This document shows positions 7,573-14,968 of a DNA stretch of 15,868 bases, in pieces (position 1 is the first letter of the stretch; every line of letters starts with the position of its first letter). The translations under genes and the position numbers were made by a program. The notes beneath the pieces are model-generated. The model was not told where the DNA came from. It did not search any database and saw only the letters and a list, made by a program, of their open reading frames with translations. The DNA comes from JADGGV01 sp035715725 (lineage in GTDB: Bacteria > Gemmatimonadota > Gemmatimonadetes > Longimicrobiales > RSA9). The stretch is taken from the NCBI GenBank assembly GCA_035715725.1, contig DASTKT010000126.1:1-15868 (forward strand), read 5' to 3'.

Positions 7573-9230
7573 GGCCGCGCCTCCTGGCACGATGCGGAAC
7601 AGCGGTCGGCGGTGATGGTCCGTGTGCCCTGCGTGAAGCGGAGCGCGCGCGGCGAGCCGGCGGCGGCGCCCTCGAACGTCCAATCCGCGCCGTTCTCCAT
7701 GTCGAAGAAGGAGTCGGCCGATTGAGGGAGCAGCGCGCGCTCCGGGATCGCGCCGGCCGCGCCGGCGCGGAGCCCGGCGGCGGTGCGGCGGACGCGGAAG
7801 ACGATGGTGTCGCCGTCCACGATGGCGCGGTAGGCGCCGGCGAGCCGGTCCAGGACCGCGGCCGGCGGCGCGGCGGCGAGCCGCTTCTCGACGCGCGGCG
7901 CGTCGACGAGGCCGTACTCGGCGTCGAACGCGCGCGTGATCTCGTTCAGCAGGCCGTTGCTCACGCCGTTCGTCAGGACGAAGAGGCCGCGCCCCTTCTC
8001 CGGCCACATGACGAAGTAGGCGACGAAGCCCTCGTCCCGCCCGCCGTGGGTGAAGCGCAGCGAGTCGCCGGCCCCGCCGACGCCGACGCCGAGCCCCCAG
8101 GAGGGGGAGAGGAGGCTGGCGTACGGCGCGCCGACGGCGACCTGCGGCCGGAGCATCTCGCGGGCGGTGGCCGGCGGGAGGACGCCGCCGGGTCGCCCGA
8201 GATAGGAGTCGGAGACGGCAATGGCCCAGCGGGCCAGGTCGGAGGCGGTGGTCCAGAGCCCGGCCGCGGCCATCTCCGGGTAGACGTGGAAGCGCCCCGG
8301 CACCGGCGTGTCCGGCTTCTCGTGCCCCGAGGCGACGAACGGCAGCTTCTCCGCCGGCGGCGGATTCTCGTACGTGCTGTGGACCATGCCGGCGGGCCCG
8401 AGCACGAGGCGTCGCATGAGCGCGGGGAACGTCTCGCCCGTGACATCCGTGGCGGCGAGCTGCGCGATCGTGATGCCGCCGCCGGAGTAGAGCCAGCGCG
8501 CGCCGGGCACGGTGTCGTTGCGGACGGCGCGCGTGTTGGCCGGGGGCGCGCCGTCCAGGAGCTGCGGGACGGTCGGGACCGGCTTCCCGGCCTCGTAGCC
8601 CGGGAAGCCCCAGACGGTGAGCCCGGCGCTGTGCGTGAGGAGGCGGCGCAGCGTGACCTTCCGCTCGGCCGTGAAGCGGCTCTCGGGGAGGTGCCAGGAG
8701 CGGAGGTCGGCGTTGATGTCGCGGTCGAGCGCGAGCTTCCCCTGGTCGACGAGCGCGAGCGCGCCCGTGGCGAAGACCGGCTTGCTGATCGAGCCCGCGA
8801 GGAAGAGCGTCGACGTGTCGACCGGCTCGGTCCCGCCGAACTGCTGCACGCCGAAGCCGCCCGCCCAGACGACGCGCAGCGAGTCCACGACCGCGATGCT
8901 GACGCCGGGCACGTGGTAATGGCCCATGCGGTCGGCGAGCTCGAACGTCGTGTCGGCGCGGCCGGCGAGGCGGACGGCGGGGCGGAGCGCGTGGACGATG
9001 CGCGCGGGATCCGGCGGCGGCGCCTGGGCGGCGGCGGGGGCGGCCGGCGCGAGGGCGAGGGCGGCGGCGAGGAGCGGGAGGACGAGCTTTTTCGCTTGCG
9101 CTTGCGCGCCCGCGCCCGCTTCCGGCAGTTCCTCGGCAGCGCGGCGACGCGTGGGACCGACCGGGCGCGGAAGCGGGCGCGCAAGCGCAAGCGGGTCCAT
9201 CCTGGGCGGCCGCAGCTCACCGGGCGTCAC
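7569..9230 (-). CDS. Exported beta-lactamase-fold serine hydrolase (YSG type)
   Basis: 553 aa from GTG 9230. I prefer this start because GGAGAGGGG (complement of 9237-9245) lies 6 nt upstream and the GTG overlaps the regulator's TGA as GTGA. ATG 9200 (543 aa) is the alternative but has no good ribosome binding site. The leader has an unusually long N-region (about 46 residues) before the hydrophobic stretch KKLVLPLLAAALALAPAAP and cleavage near AAAQ|A (residues 69-70). The catalytic domain is about 75-440: GSISK (Ser147, Lys150), LLTHSAGL, YSG (Tyr248) in place of YxN, and HGG at His395. A beta-rich tail follows at about 455-545. Residues about 13-46 are encoded by a hairpin repeat. Substrate unknown. 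Confidence 0.9.
   Translation of the reverse strand: MTPGELRPPRMDPLALARPLPRPVGPTRRRAAEELPEAGAGAQAQAKKLVLPLLAAALALAPAAPAAAQAPPPDPARIVHALRPAVRLAGRADTTFELADRMGHYHVPGVSIAVVDSLRVVWAGGFGVQQFGGTEPVDTSTLFLAGSISKPVFATGALALVDQGKLALDRDINADLRSWHLPESRFTAERKVTLRRLLTHSAGLTVWGFPGYEAGKPVPTVPQLLDGAPPANTRAVRNDTVPGARWLYSGGGITIAQLAATDVTGETFPALMRRLVLGPAGMVHSTYENPPPAEKLPFVASGHEKPDTPVPGRFHVYPEMAAAGLWTTASDLARWAIAVSDSYLGRPGGVLPPATAREMLRPQVAVGAPYASLLSPSWGLGVGVGGAGDSLRFTHGGRDEGFVAYFVMWPEKGRGLFVLTNGVSNGLLNEITRAFDAEYGLVDAPRVEKRLAAAPPAAVLDRLAGAYRAIVDGDTIVFRVRRTAAGLRAGAAGAIPERALLPQSADSFFDMENGADWTFEGAAAGSPRALRFTQGTRTITADRCSASCQEARP
9093..9193. repeat. 20-bp perfect inverted repeat inside a coding leader
   Basis: Bases 9093-9112 are the exact reverse complement of 9174-9193, with 61 bp between. 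Just inside the arms, the hexamers CGCCCG and CTTCCG occur on both sides in swapped order. On the minus strand this DNA encodes residues about 13-46 of the hydrolase at 7569-9230, immediately before its hydrophobic signal core. It resembles a small palindromic element inserted at the gene start. Confidence 0.85.
9227..9230 (-). promoter_or_regulatory. GTGA stop/start overlap between regulator and hydrolase
   Basis: The TGA of the GntR-type regulator (9229-9227) overlaps a GTG (9230-9228) in the frame of the next hydrolase. GGAGAGGGG stands 6 nt before that GTG, inside the regulator gene. Together these mark GTG 9230 as the likely start and suggest translational coupling. Confidence 0.65.
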
Positions 9231-9979
9231 CAGATTCCCCTCTCCCCGATCTTCGCGATCACGGTGCCGAGCCGCTCGGCGGCGTTGCGCCAGTTGACCT
9301 GGACGGCGCGCTGGGCGGCGTCGGGGTCGCCGGATTCGATGCCGGAGATGATCGTCGCGTGCTCGCGGACGGAGTCGTCGATGCGGTTCGTGAGCGCGCT
9401 GACGTAGACGCGGGCGTAGCGCTCGGCCTGGGCGGCGATGCCGTCGTGGAGCGCGAGGACGCGGGGTCCGCCGCCGGCCTGGACGTAGGCGCCGTGGAAC
9501 GCGAAGTCGAGGTCGAAGAAGCGGTCGGGGTCGGGCGTCGGGGTCTCGGCGAGGCGGGCGAGCGCGTCGTTCTTCTCGCGGAGCGTGCGCGCGACGGCGG
9601 CGCGCGCTTCGGCGGGGAGCACGGCGGCGCGGCGGGCGGTGAAGCCCTCGATCTCGCCGACGAGGCCGAAGAGCTCGTCGAGGTCCTCCTGCGTCAGCGG
9701 GGAGACGACGAGGCGGGCCTGGCGGCCGAGCGTCGTGGCCTGGATGAAGCCCTCCTGCTGGAGGCGCTGGAGCGCGCTGCGGACGGGCGTGCGGCTGATG
9801 CCGAAGCGCTCGACGACGTCGCCCTCGGTGATGCGGGTGCCGGGGGCGAGGCGGCCGGAGACGATGAGCTCGCGGAGCTTCTGGTAGACGGCGGTGATGC
9901 GGTCCCCGTTGAGGGCGGCGCCCAGCCGGTTGGCGGGCGCGCCGGACTTCGGCTCCGGTCTGGTCTTTCGTGCGGCCAT
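9227..9979 (-). CDS. GntR family transcriptional regulator, FCD (FadR) subfamily
   Basis: 250 aa, full length for the subfamily. ATG 9979 has AGGAA (complement of 9985-9989) 5 nt upstream. After a basic, disordered N-terminus (1-25), a winged helix covers about 27-92, with the recognition region VVERFGISRTPVRSALQRL and wing residues following. The all-helical FCD effector domain is about 98-240: DLDFAFH gives Asp158 and His162, and VREHATII gives His207. The usual third metal histidine (the 'RxHL' position near 229) is Asn in QVNW, so metal binding may be altered or lost. FCD regulators usually respond to small carboxylates or amino acids. Its place just ahead of two hydrolases, within a run of related genes, suggests local control of this cluster. 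Confidence 0.93.
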   Translation of the reverse strand: MAARKTRPEPKSGAPANRLGAALNGDRITAVYQKLRELIVSGRLAPGTRITEGDVVERFGISRTPVRSALQRLQQEGFIQATTLGRQARLVVSPLTQEDLDELFGLVGEIEGFTARRAAVLPAEARAAVARTLREKNDALARLAETPTPDPDRFFDLDFAFHGAYVQAGGGPRVLALHDGIAAQAERYARVYVSALTNRIDDSVREHATIISGIESGDPDAAQRAVQVNWRNAAERLGTVIAKIGERGIW

Positions 9980-10080
9980 CTTCGTTCCTGTTCACGGATG
10001 GGGCCGGGCTTCGGCGTCCTGTCGGAGCCCGCCGTGAGCTGGCGACCGCGGCGGGACATCGGCCCCGCCGCGGCGGTGTT
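9980..10080 (-). promoter_or_regulatory. 101-bp gap ahead of the regulator; candidate internal promoter
   Basis: This is the only gap over 60 bp in the minus-strand gene run. It is the natural place for a promoter and autoregulatory operator for the regulator and the two hydrolases after it. A perfect 12-bp palindrome, CCGCCGCGGCGG, is at 10065-10076, four bases after the upstream gene's stop; it could be an operator, part of a weak terminator, or chance. No clear -35/-10 boxes are visible. Confidence 0.35.
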
Positions 10081-11658
10081 TCAGGGCGCGGCCGAGACCC
10101 GCGCGCTCTCCGGGACGCGCTTGAACTCGGCGATGCCCTCGACGTCCATGCGGGCGGCGACGCCCGCGGCGTCGAGCGCGAAGCCGACGAGCGCGGTGCC
10201 GCCGCCGAGGCCGGCGCCGCGCCACTTCGCGCGGAATGTGTCGTAGTTCCAGTGCTCGAGGTCGCCGGTGAACGCGGGGCCGTAGCGGAGCACGAGGTGC
10301 CCGTCCTCGAGCGAGACCCTGGCCTGGCCGTAGAGCGAGTCGGCGTACGTGCCCGCGTACTTCTCGAGCGGGAGCGACGGCTTCGTGCCCGGCACGCGCG
10401 CGGCCTCGGCCTTCTTCTGCGCGGCCTCGGCCCGCGCCTCCTGCGTCTTCGTCTGGGCGAGGAGGATCGCGCTCCAGTCGCGCGTCGGGCCGCCGAGGTA
10501 CGCATCGAGCACGCGGTACATGAGCGCCTGGAAGAGCGCGTTGTGCCCCGCGGTGTTCGTGAGCACGACCAGGCCGAGCTGCTTCTCCGGGACGAACGCG
10601 ACGAGCGAGAGCATGCCGTCGATGCCGCCCGTGTGCTGCAGCACCTTCACGCCCTTGTAGTCGACCATGCCGACGCCGAGGCCGTACGCGCCGAAGTGCG
10701 TGGACGGCCGGAGCGAGTCCGGCATCGCGGCCGTGATCGTCTGGGGCGACTCGATCTCCTGCAGCGTCGTCGCCTTGACGATCTGGCGGCCGCCGTAGCT
10801 GCCGTCCTCGAGCAGCATGCGGAGCCACTGCGCCATGTCGCGCACGTTCGAGTTGATCGAGCCGGCGGGCCCGATGTTGTCGATGTCGCGGTAGGGGACG
10901 GGCACCGGCTTGCCGTCCATCCACTGGTGCGGCGCGGCGACGTTCCCCGAGAGGTCGAGCGCCTTGACGCTGGTGTTGCTGGCGCTCATGCCGAGCGGCT
11001 GGAAGATCCGCTCGCGCACGAGGTCGTCCCAGCTCTTCCCGCCCGCGGCCGCCACGGCCTCGCCGGCGCCGAGCACCATGATGTTCTGGTAGCCGAACTG
11101 CGAGCGGAAGCTGGAGTTCGGCTCCAGGAAACGGATGCGGTGCAGGATCTGCTGCCGGTCGAGCGCCGAGCCGTACCAGAGCAGATCGCCGCGGCGGCCG
11201 AGGCCACTGCGGTGCGACAACATGTCACGGATCGTGATCTCGCGCGAGACATACGGATCATAGAGCTGGAAACCCGGCAGCCATTTCGTGGCCCGGTCGT
11301 CCCAGCTCATCTTCCCCTCGTCGACCATGGTGCCCGCGAGCACGGCGGTGAACAGCTTCGTGTTCGAGCCGATCGCGAACAGCGTGCGGTCGTCCACCTT
11401 CGCCGGCTTCCCGACCTCGCGCACGCCGTAGCCCTTCGCGAAGACGACGGAATCGTCCTTGACCACGGCGATGGCGAGCCCGGCGCCCTGCCAGTCCTTC
11501 AGCGCGCGGGCGGTGTAGGCGTCGAGGCCGCCGAGCGGGCCCTTCTGCGCGGCCGCCGGCGCGGCCACGGCGAGCGCGGCGGCGGCCAGCGCGCCCGCGA
11601 GCGCGCGCCGGCGCGCACCGCCGATGGACCCTCGCGGGCCCACGAGCGTCTGCGTCAT
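10081..11658 (-). CDS. Exported serine hydrolase with C-terminal DUF3471 (third tandem paralogue)
   Basis: 525 aa. ATG 11658 is chosen: AGGGAGG-like sequence (complement of 11666-11671) is 7 nt upstream and a signal peptide follows directly (core about 19-36, cleavage near AAAQ|KG, residue 38). ATG 11682, overlapping the previous stop as TGATG, would add MRDEGGSG. The catalytic domain is about 43-400: GSNTK (Ser98, Lys101), MLSHRSGL, YQN (Tyr190-Asn192), and HTGG at His342. A Lys/Ala-rich helix (400-422) links to DUF3471 (about 428-512). It shares long stretches with its two upstream neighbours (FAKGYGVREVGKP, PAGSINSNV), so it arose by tandem duplication. It is likely a periplasmic peptidase, amidase or esterase; substrate unknown. 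Confidence 0.93.
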   Translation of the reverse strand: MTQTLVGPRGSIGGARRRALAGALAAAALAVAAPAAAQKGPLGGLDAYTARALKDWQGAGLAIAVVKDDSVVFAKGYGVREVGKPAKVDDRTLFAIGSNTKLFTAVLAGTMVDEGKMSWDDRATKWLPGFQLYDPYVSREITIRDMLSHRSGLGRRGDLLWYGSALDRQQILHRIRFLEPNSSFRSQFGYQNIMVLGAGEAVAAAGGKSWDDLVRERIFQPLGMSASNTSVKALDLSGNVAAPHQWMDGKPVPVPYRDIDNIGPAGSINSNVRDMAQWLRMLLEDGSYGGRQIVKATTLQEIESPQTITAAMPDSLRPSTHFGAYGLGVGMVDYKGVKVLQHTGGIDGMLSLVAFVPEKQLGLVVLTNTAGHNALFQALMYRVLDAYLGGPTRDWSAILLAQTKTQEARAEAAQKKAEAARVPGTKPSLPLEKYAGTYADSLYGQARVSLEDGHLVLRYGPAFTGDLEHWNYDTFRAKWRGAGLGGGTALVGFALDAAGVAARMDVEGIAEFKRVPESARVSAAP

Positions 11659-11681
11659 CCCGGATCCTCCCTCGTCTCGCA

Positions 11682-13232
11682 TCAGTGGCCGCTCGCGGCG
11701 GTGGCGGCGGTCCGGTCCGGCACGCGCCCGAACTCGGTGAAGCCCTGCAGGTCGAGCGACGCGGGGCGCCCCCGCGGGTCGAGCGCGAAGCTGACGAACG
11801 TCCGGCCGACCAGCGTCCGCGCGCCGGGCTGGCGCCACGTGACCCGGAACGTGTCGTACTGCCAGTGCTCGAGGTCGCCGGTGAAGGCCGGGCCGTAGCT
11901 CAGCACCAGGTGGCCGTCCTCGACCGAGACCTTCGCGTCGCCGTAGGCGGAGTCCGCGTAGGTGCCCGCGTACTTCTCGAGCGCGAGCGACGGCGTCGTC
12001 CCCGTGGCGCGCTCCGCCTCCATCTTCTTCCGCTGCGCCTCGCCCTGCGCCTGCATCTTCTGGACGGTGGCGTGGAACTCCTGGCTCCAGTCCTTGGCCG
12101 GACGGCCGAGGTAGGCGTCGACGACGCGGTACATCAGCGTGGTGGGCAGCGACGTGCCGTTCATGTTCGTGAGCACGACGAGGCCGAGCTTCTGCTCCGG
12201 GACCAGGGCGACGAGCGCCGTCATGCCGTCGATGTTGCCACCGTGCTCGACGAGCTCGACGCCGTTGTAGTCATGGAGGAACCACCCCATGCCGTAGGCG
12301 AGGAAGTGGGCGCCCGGCGAGAGGCGCTGGAAGCTCGCGTCCCGGATCAGCATCTGCGCCGTGTGCATCTCCTCGACCGTGGCGGGCTTGAGGAGCTGCT
12401 TCCCCTCGTAGGTGCCGTTTCCGAGCTGGAGCCGGACCCACTGCGCCATGTCGAGCACGTTCGAGTTGATCGAGCCGGCCGGCCCGATGAAGTCGACGTT
12501 GCGGTAGGGGAGCGTGACGGGCTTGCCGTCCTGGAGGCCGTGCGGCGTGGCCACGTCGGCCTGGCCGGCGAGCGCGCGGATCGAGGTGCTGCTCGAGGTC
12601 ATGCCGAGCGGGCGGAAGATCCGCTCGGCGACGACGTCGTCCCAGCTCTTGCCGGCGACGTGGGCCACCACCTGGCCGGCGGAGAGGTACATGATGTTCT
12701 GGTAGCCGAAGCGGGCGCGGAACCCCCACGACGGCTTGATGTAGCGCGCGCGGCGGATGATCTCGTCGCGGTCGTACATGCCGCTGATCCAGAGCAGGTC
12801 GCCGCGGGCGAGGCCGCTCCGGTGCGTGAGCAGGTCGCGGACCGTCATCTCGCGCGTGACGTACGGATCGTAGAGCTGGAAGCCCGGCAGGTACTTCGTG
12901 ACCGGGTCGTCCCACTTGAGCTTCCCTTCGTCGACCATCATGCCGACGGCGGCGGCCGTGAACGCCTTGGACGACGAGCCGATGGCGAAGAGCGTGTGCG
13001 CGTCGACCGGCTCCGGCTTCCCGACCTCACGGACGCCGAAGCCCTTCGCGAAGACGACCGAGTCGTTCTTGACGATGGCGACGGCGAGGCCGGGGACCTG
13101 CCACTCCTGGCGGGCCTTCTCGACATAGGCGTCGAGGCCCTGGAGCGGCTTCTGCTGCGCGCGCGCGCCGCGCGCGGCGGCCGGCAGCAGCGCGAGCGCG
13201 ATGGCGAAGCGGAGGAACGACCTGCGGAGCAT
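11682..13232 (-). CDS. Exported serine hydrolase with C-terminal DUF3471 (second tandem paralogue)
   Basis: 516 aa from ATG 13232, chosen because a compact signal peptide begins there (MLRRSFLRFAIALALLP, cleavage near ARAQ|Q, residue 26) with a modest GAGAG upstream. ATG 13280, 3 nt after the preceding stop, would add 16 polar residues. The catalytic domain is about 30-390: GSSSK (Ser86, Lys89), LLTHRSGL, YQN (Tyr177-Asn179), and HGG at His330. A charged Gln/Lys/Glu helix (386-410) precedes DUF3471 (about 414-503). All family motifs are canonical. Its closest neighbour by eye is the hydrolase at 10081-11658; both share KYAGTYADS and GPAFTGDLEHW in DUF3471. Its gene ends 23 nt before the next start. 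Confidence 0.93.
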   Translation of the reverse strand: MLRRSFLRFAIALALLPAAARGARAQQKPLQGLDAYVEKARQEWQVPGLAVAIVKNDSVVFAKGFGVREVGKPEPVDAHTLFAIGSSSKAFTAAAVGMMVDEGKLKWDDPVTKYLPGFQLYDPYVTREMTVRDLLTHRSGLARGDLLWISGMYDRDEIIRRARYIKPSWGFRARFGYQNIMYLSAGQVVAHVAGKSWDDVVAERIFRPLGMTSSSTSIRALAGQADVATPHGLQDGKPVTLPYRNVDFIGPAGSINSNVLDMAQWVRLQLGNGTYEGKQLLKPATVEEMHTAQMLIRDASFQRLSPGAHFLAYGMGWFLHDYNGVELVEHGGNIDGMTALVALVPEQKLGLVVLTNMNGTSLPTTLMYRVVDAYLGRPAKDWSQEFHATVQKMQAQGEAQRKKMEAERATGTTPSLALEKYAGTYADSAYGDAKVSVEDGHLVLSYGPAFTGDLEHWQYDTFRVTWRQPGARTLVGRTFVSFALDPRGRPASLDLQGFTEFGRVPDRTAATAASGH

Positions 13233-13283
13233 AGGGTTGCGCTCTCTGCGGTTGTGAGGATCGATCCGGGCGCGCGGCATGGC

Positions 13284-14966
13284 TCAGTTCGCCGCGGTCT
13301 TCGGTGCGTCGGGCGCGCGGCGGAACTCGCCGAGGTTCGGGACCGTGAGCCGGCTCGGCTTGCCGGAAGCGTCCACGGCGAACGTGAGGTCCAGCGTGTC
13401 GCCGGTGCCGCCGCGGGCGGTGCCGCGGAACGTCTCGTACGCCCGGTGGGCGAGGTCGAGCGTGAAGCCCGGCGTGCGCGCCACGAGCTTGCCGTCCTCG
13501 AGCGTCACCTTCACGTCGCCCATCAGGGAGTCGGTGTAGACGCCGGCGTACTTCTCGAGCGGGAGCGAGGGGCCGACGTCGGACGCGGGCGCCGCCTTCT
13601 TCTGCGCGGCCTCGGCCGCGGCCAGGTTCTTCCGGACGCCCGCGGCGAGGTCGGCCGCCCAGTCCCGCCGCGCGCCGCCGAAGTAGGCGTCGAGCACGCG
13701 GAAGATCATCGCCTCGGCGAGGTTGTTGTGGTCGCCGTTCAGGTTCGTCAGGATGACGACGCCGAGCCGCTCCTCCGGCACGAACGCGACCTGCGCGCGC
13801 ATGCCGTCGATCGCGCCGCCGTGGTTGACGAGCTTCCGGCCGCGGTAGTCCTGGAGGAACCACCCCATGCCGTACATCATGAAGTGCGTGCCGGGCACCA
13901 TGAGCGCGTTGATCGGGTCCGGCACGCTGGAGAGCCACGGCCGCAGCGGCACGATCGTCTGCGGCGCGTGCATCTCCGCCAGCGTCGCCGGCTTCAGGAT
14001 CTCCTTCCCCTCGAACGTGCCCTTCCCGAGCTGGAAGCGGACCCAGCGCGCCATGTCCAGCACGTTGGAGTTGATCGAGCCGGCGGGGGCGACGTTGTCG
14101 ATGTTGCGCCACGGGATCGCGACCGCCCGCCCGTCCTTGATGGCGTGCGGCGAGGCGACGTCGGTCTGGCGCTTCAGCGAGTCGGTGCTGGTGTTCGTGG
14201 CGCTCATCCCGAGCGGGCGGAAGACCCGCTCGGTGACGAGGTCGTCCCAGCTCTTCCCCGCGACCGCCGCCGCGAGCTGGCCGGCGGTCAGGAACATGAT
14301 GTTGTTGTAGTTGTAGGCCGACCGGAAGCTCGCGATGGGCGGGAGGAAGCGGGCCCGGCGCACGATCTCGTCGCGCGAGTAGGGCGTGCCGTACCAGAGC
14401 CCGTCCGCGCGCGCCACGTCCACGCGGTGCGTGACCAGGTCCCGCACCATCATCTCACGCGTGCGGTACGGGTCCGAGAGCTGGAAGCCCGGCAGGTACT
14501 TCGTGACCGGGTCGTCCCACTTCACCTTCCCCTCGTCGACGAGCTGCCCGAGGAGCGCCACCGTGAACGCCTTCGACGACGAGCCGATCGCGAAGAGCGT
14601 CCGCTCGTCCACCTTCTCCGGCTTCCCGACCTCGCGGACGCCGTAGCCCTTCGCGAAGACGACGGAATCGTCCTTCACGATGGCGATGGCGAGGCCGGGC
14701 ACCTGGAACGCCGCCATGGCGCCGGGGATGTAGGCGTCGATCTGCTCGAGCGGCGCCTGGGCGCTCGCTTTGCTCGCTCCGCTCGCGGCGAGGACGGCGA
14801 GGACGGCGAGGTCAGCGAGGACGGCACGGGTGGCCGTCCGTGCCCCTGCCCGTGCACGTGCCCGTAAACGTGCCTCGACTGCCTTTTGCCCGTGCGCGTA
14901 CACGTGACCCGTGCCCCTGCCCGTGTCCCGCCGTCGAAGAACCGCCACCGATTCACCCATTGGCAT
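13284..14966 (-). CDS. Exported serine hydrolase with C-terminal DUF3471 (first tandem paralogue)
   Basis: 560 aa from ATG 14966, which overlaps the dipeptidase stop as TGATG; AAGG is 7 nt upstream and GGAGGAG further out. ATG 14960 and GTG 14903 are alternative starts. The leader is odd: about 47 Arg-rich residues, then a hydrophobic core made of four V/D-L-A repeats (49-60), with cleavage near SAQ|A (70). The catalytic domain is about 73-435: GSSSK (Ser129, Lys132), YNN (Tyr220-Asn222), and HGG at His382. The conserved THxSG loop is changed to THRVDV (180-184), unlike both neighbours. DUF3471 is about 466-548. It also has an insertion around 340-358 relative to the paralogues. The catalytic residues are intact, so it is probably active but with altered specificity. 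Confidence 0.92.
   Translation of the reverse strand: MPMGESVAVLRRRDTGRGTGHVYAHGQKAVEARLRARARAGARTATRAVLADLAVLAVLAASGASKASAQAPLEQIDAYIPGAMAAFQVPGLAIAIVKDDSVVFAKGYGVREVGKPEKVDERTLFAIGSSSKAFTVALLGQLVDEGKVKWDDPVTKYLPGFQLSDPYRTREMMVRDLVTHRVDVARADGLWYGTPYSRDEIVRRARFLPPIASFRSAYNYNNIMFLTAGQLAAAVAGKSWDDLVTERVFRPLGMSATNTSTDSLKRQTDVASPHAIKDGRAVAIPWRNIDNVAPAGSINSNVLDMARWVRFQLGKGTFEGKEILKPATLAEMHAPQTIVPLRPWLSSVPDPINALMVPGTHFMMYGMGWFLQDYRGRKLVNHGGAIDGMRAQVAFVPEERLGVVILTNLNGDHNNLAEAMIFRVLDAYFGGARRDWAADLAAGVRKNLAAAEAAQKKAAPASDVGPSLPLEKYAGVYTDSLMGDVKVTLEDGKLVARTPGFTLDLAHRAYETFRGTARGGTGDTLDLTFAVDASGKPSRLTVPNLGEFRRAPDAPKTAAN
14788..14823 (-). repeat. Four tandem 9-nt repeats encoding the signal-peptide core
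   Basis: The unit GCGAGGACG occurs at 14788, 14797, 14806 (as GCGAGGTCA) and 14815. On the minus strand it encodes V-L-A/D-L-A/V-L-A/V-L-A, residues 49-60 of the hydrolase at 13284-14966. The adjacent 14764-14787 is a second run of related units (GCGAGC) that encodes the ASGASKAS cleavage region. Repeat-unit number would set the length of the hydrophobic core. Confidence 0.85.
14838..14925. repeat. GTGCCC-rich low-complexity block with a 17-bp direct repeat
   Basis: CCGTGCCCCTGCCCGTG occurs exactly at 14838-14854 and 14909-14925. The DNA between is built of related CGTG, CCCGT and ACGTG units, several of them palindromic (CACGTG, GTGCAC). The block encodes the Arg/Ala/Gly-rich N-region (about residues 14-43) of the hydrolase at 13284-14966. 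It resembles dispersed intergenic low-complexity DNA more than coding sequence. Confidence 0.8.
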
Positions 14967-14968
14967 CA
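14964..14968 (-). promoter_or_regulatory. TGATG stop/start overlap between dipeptidase and first hydrolase
   Basis: The dipeptidase TGA (14968-14966) shares its A with the hydrolase ATG (14966-14964). This supports co-transcription and reinitiation of translation, and supports 14966 as the hydrolase start despite its unusual leader. Confidence 0.75.

Noticed and set aside
5683..7725. A 680-codon plus-strand open frame antisense to the membrane-anchored hydrolase
   Set aside because: It is a mirror-frame artefact: Glu/Val/Asp/Arg-rich text without motifs. The minus-strand gene is well supported.
11685..14867. A 1060-codon open frame on the plus strand, antisense to the three DUF3471 hydrolases
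   Set aside because: Its translation is repetitive Arg/Val/Glu/Asp/Leu-rich sequence. It mirrors three genes with complete catalytic motifs on the other strand, so it is a third-position GC artefact.
5605..14966. Calling the hydrolases antibiotic-resistance beta-lactamases
   Set aside because: The SxxK, YxN and HGG motifs fit the broad class C/serine hydrolase superfamily, but the DUF3471 and membrane extensions, gene number and context do not point to a true AmpC.
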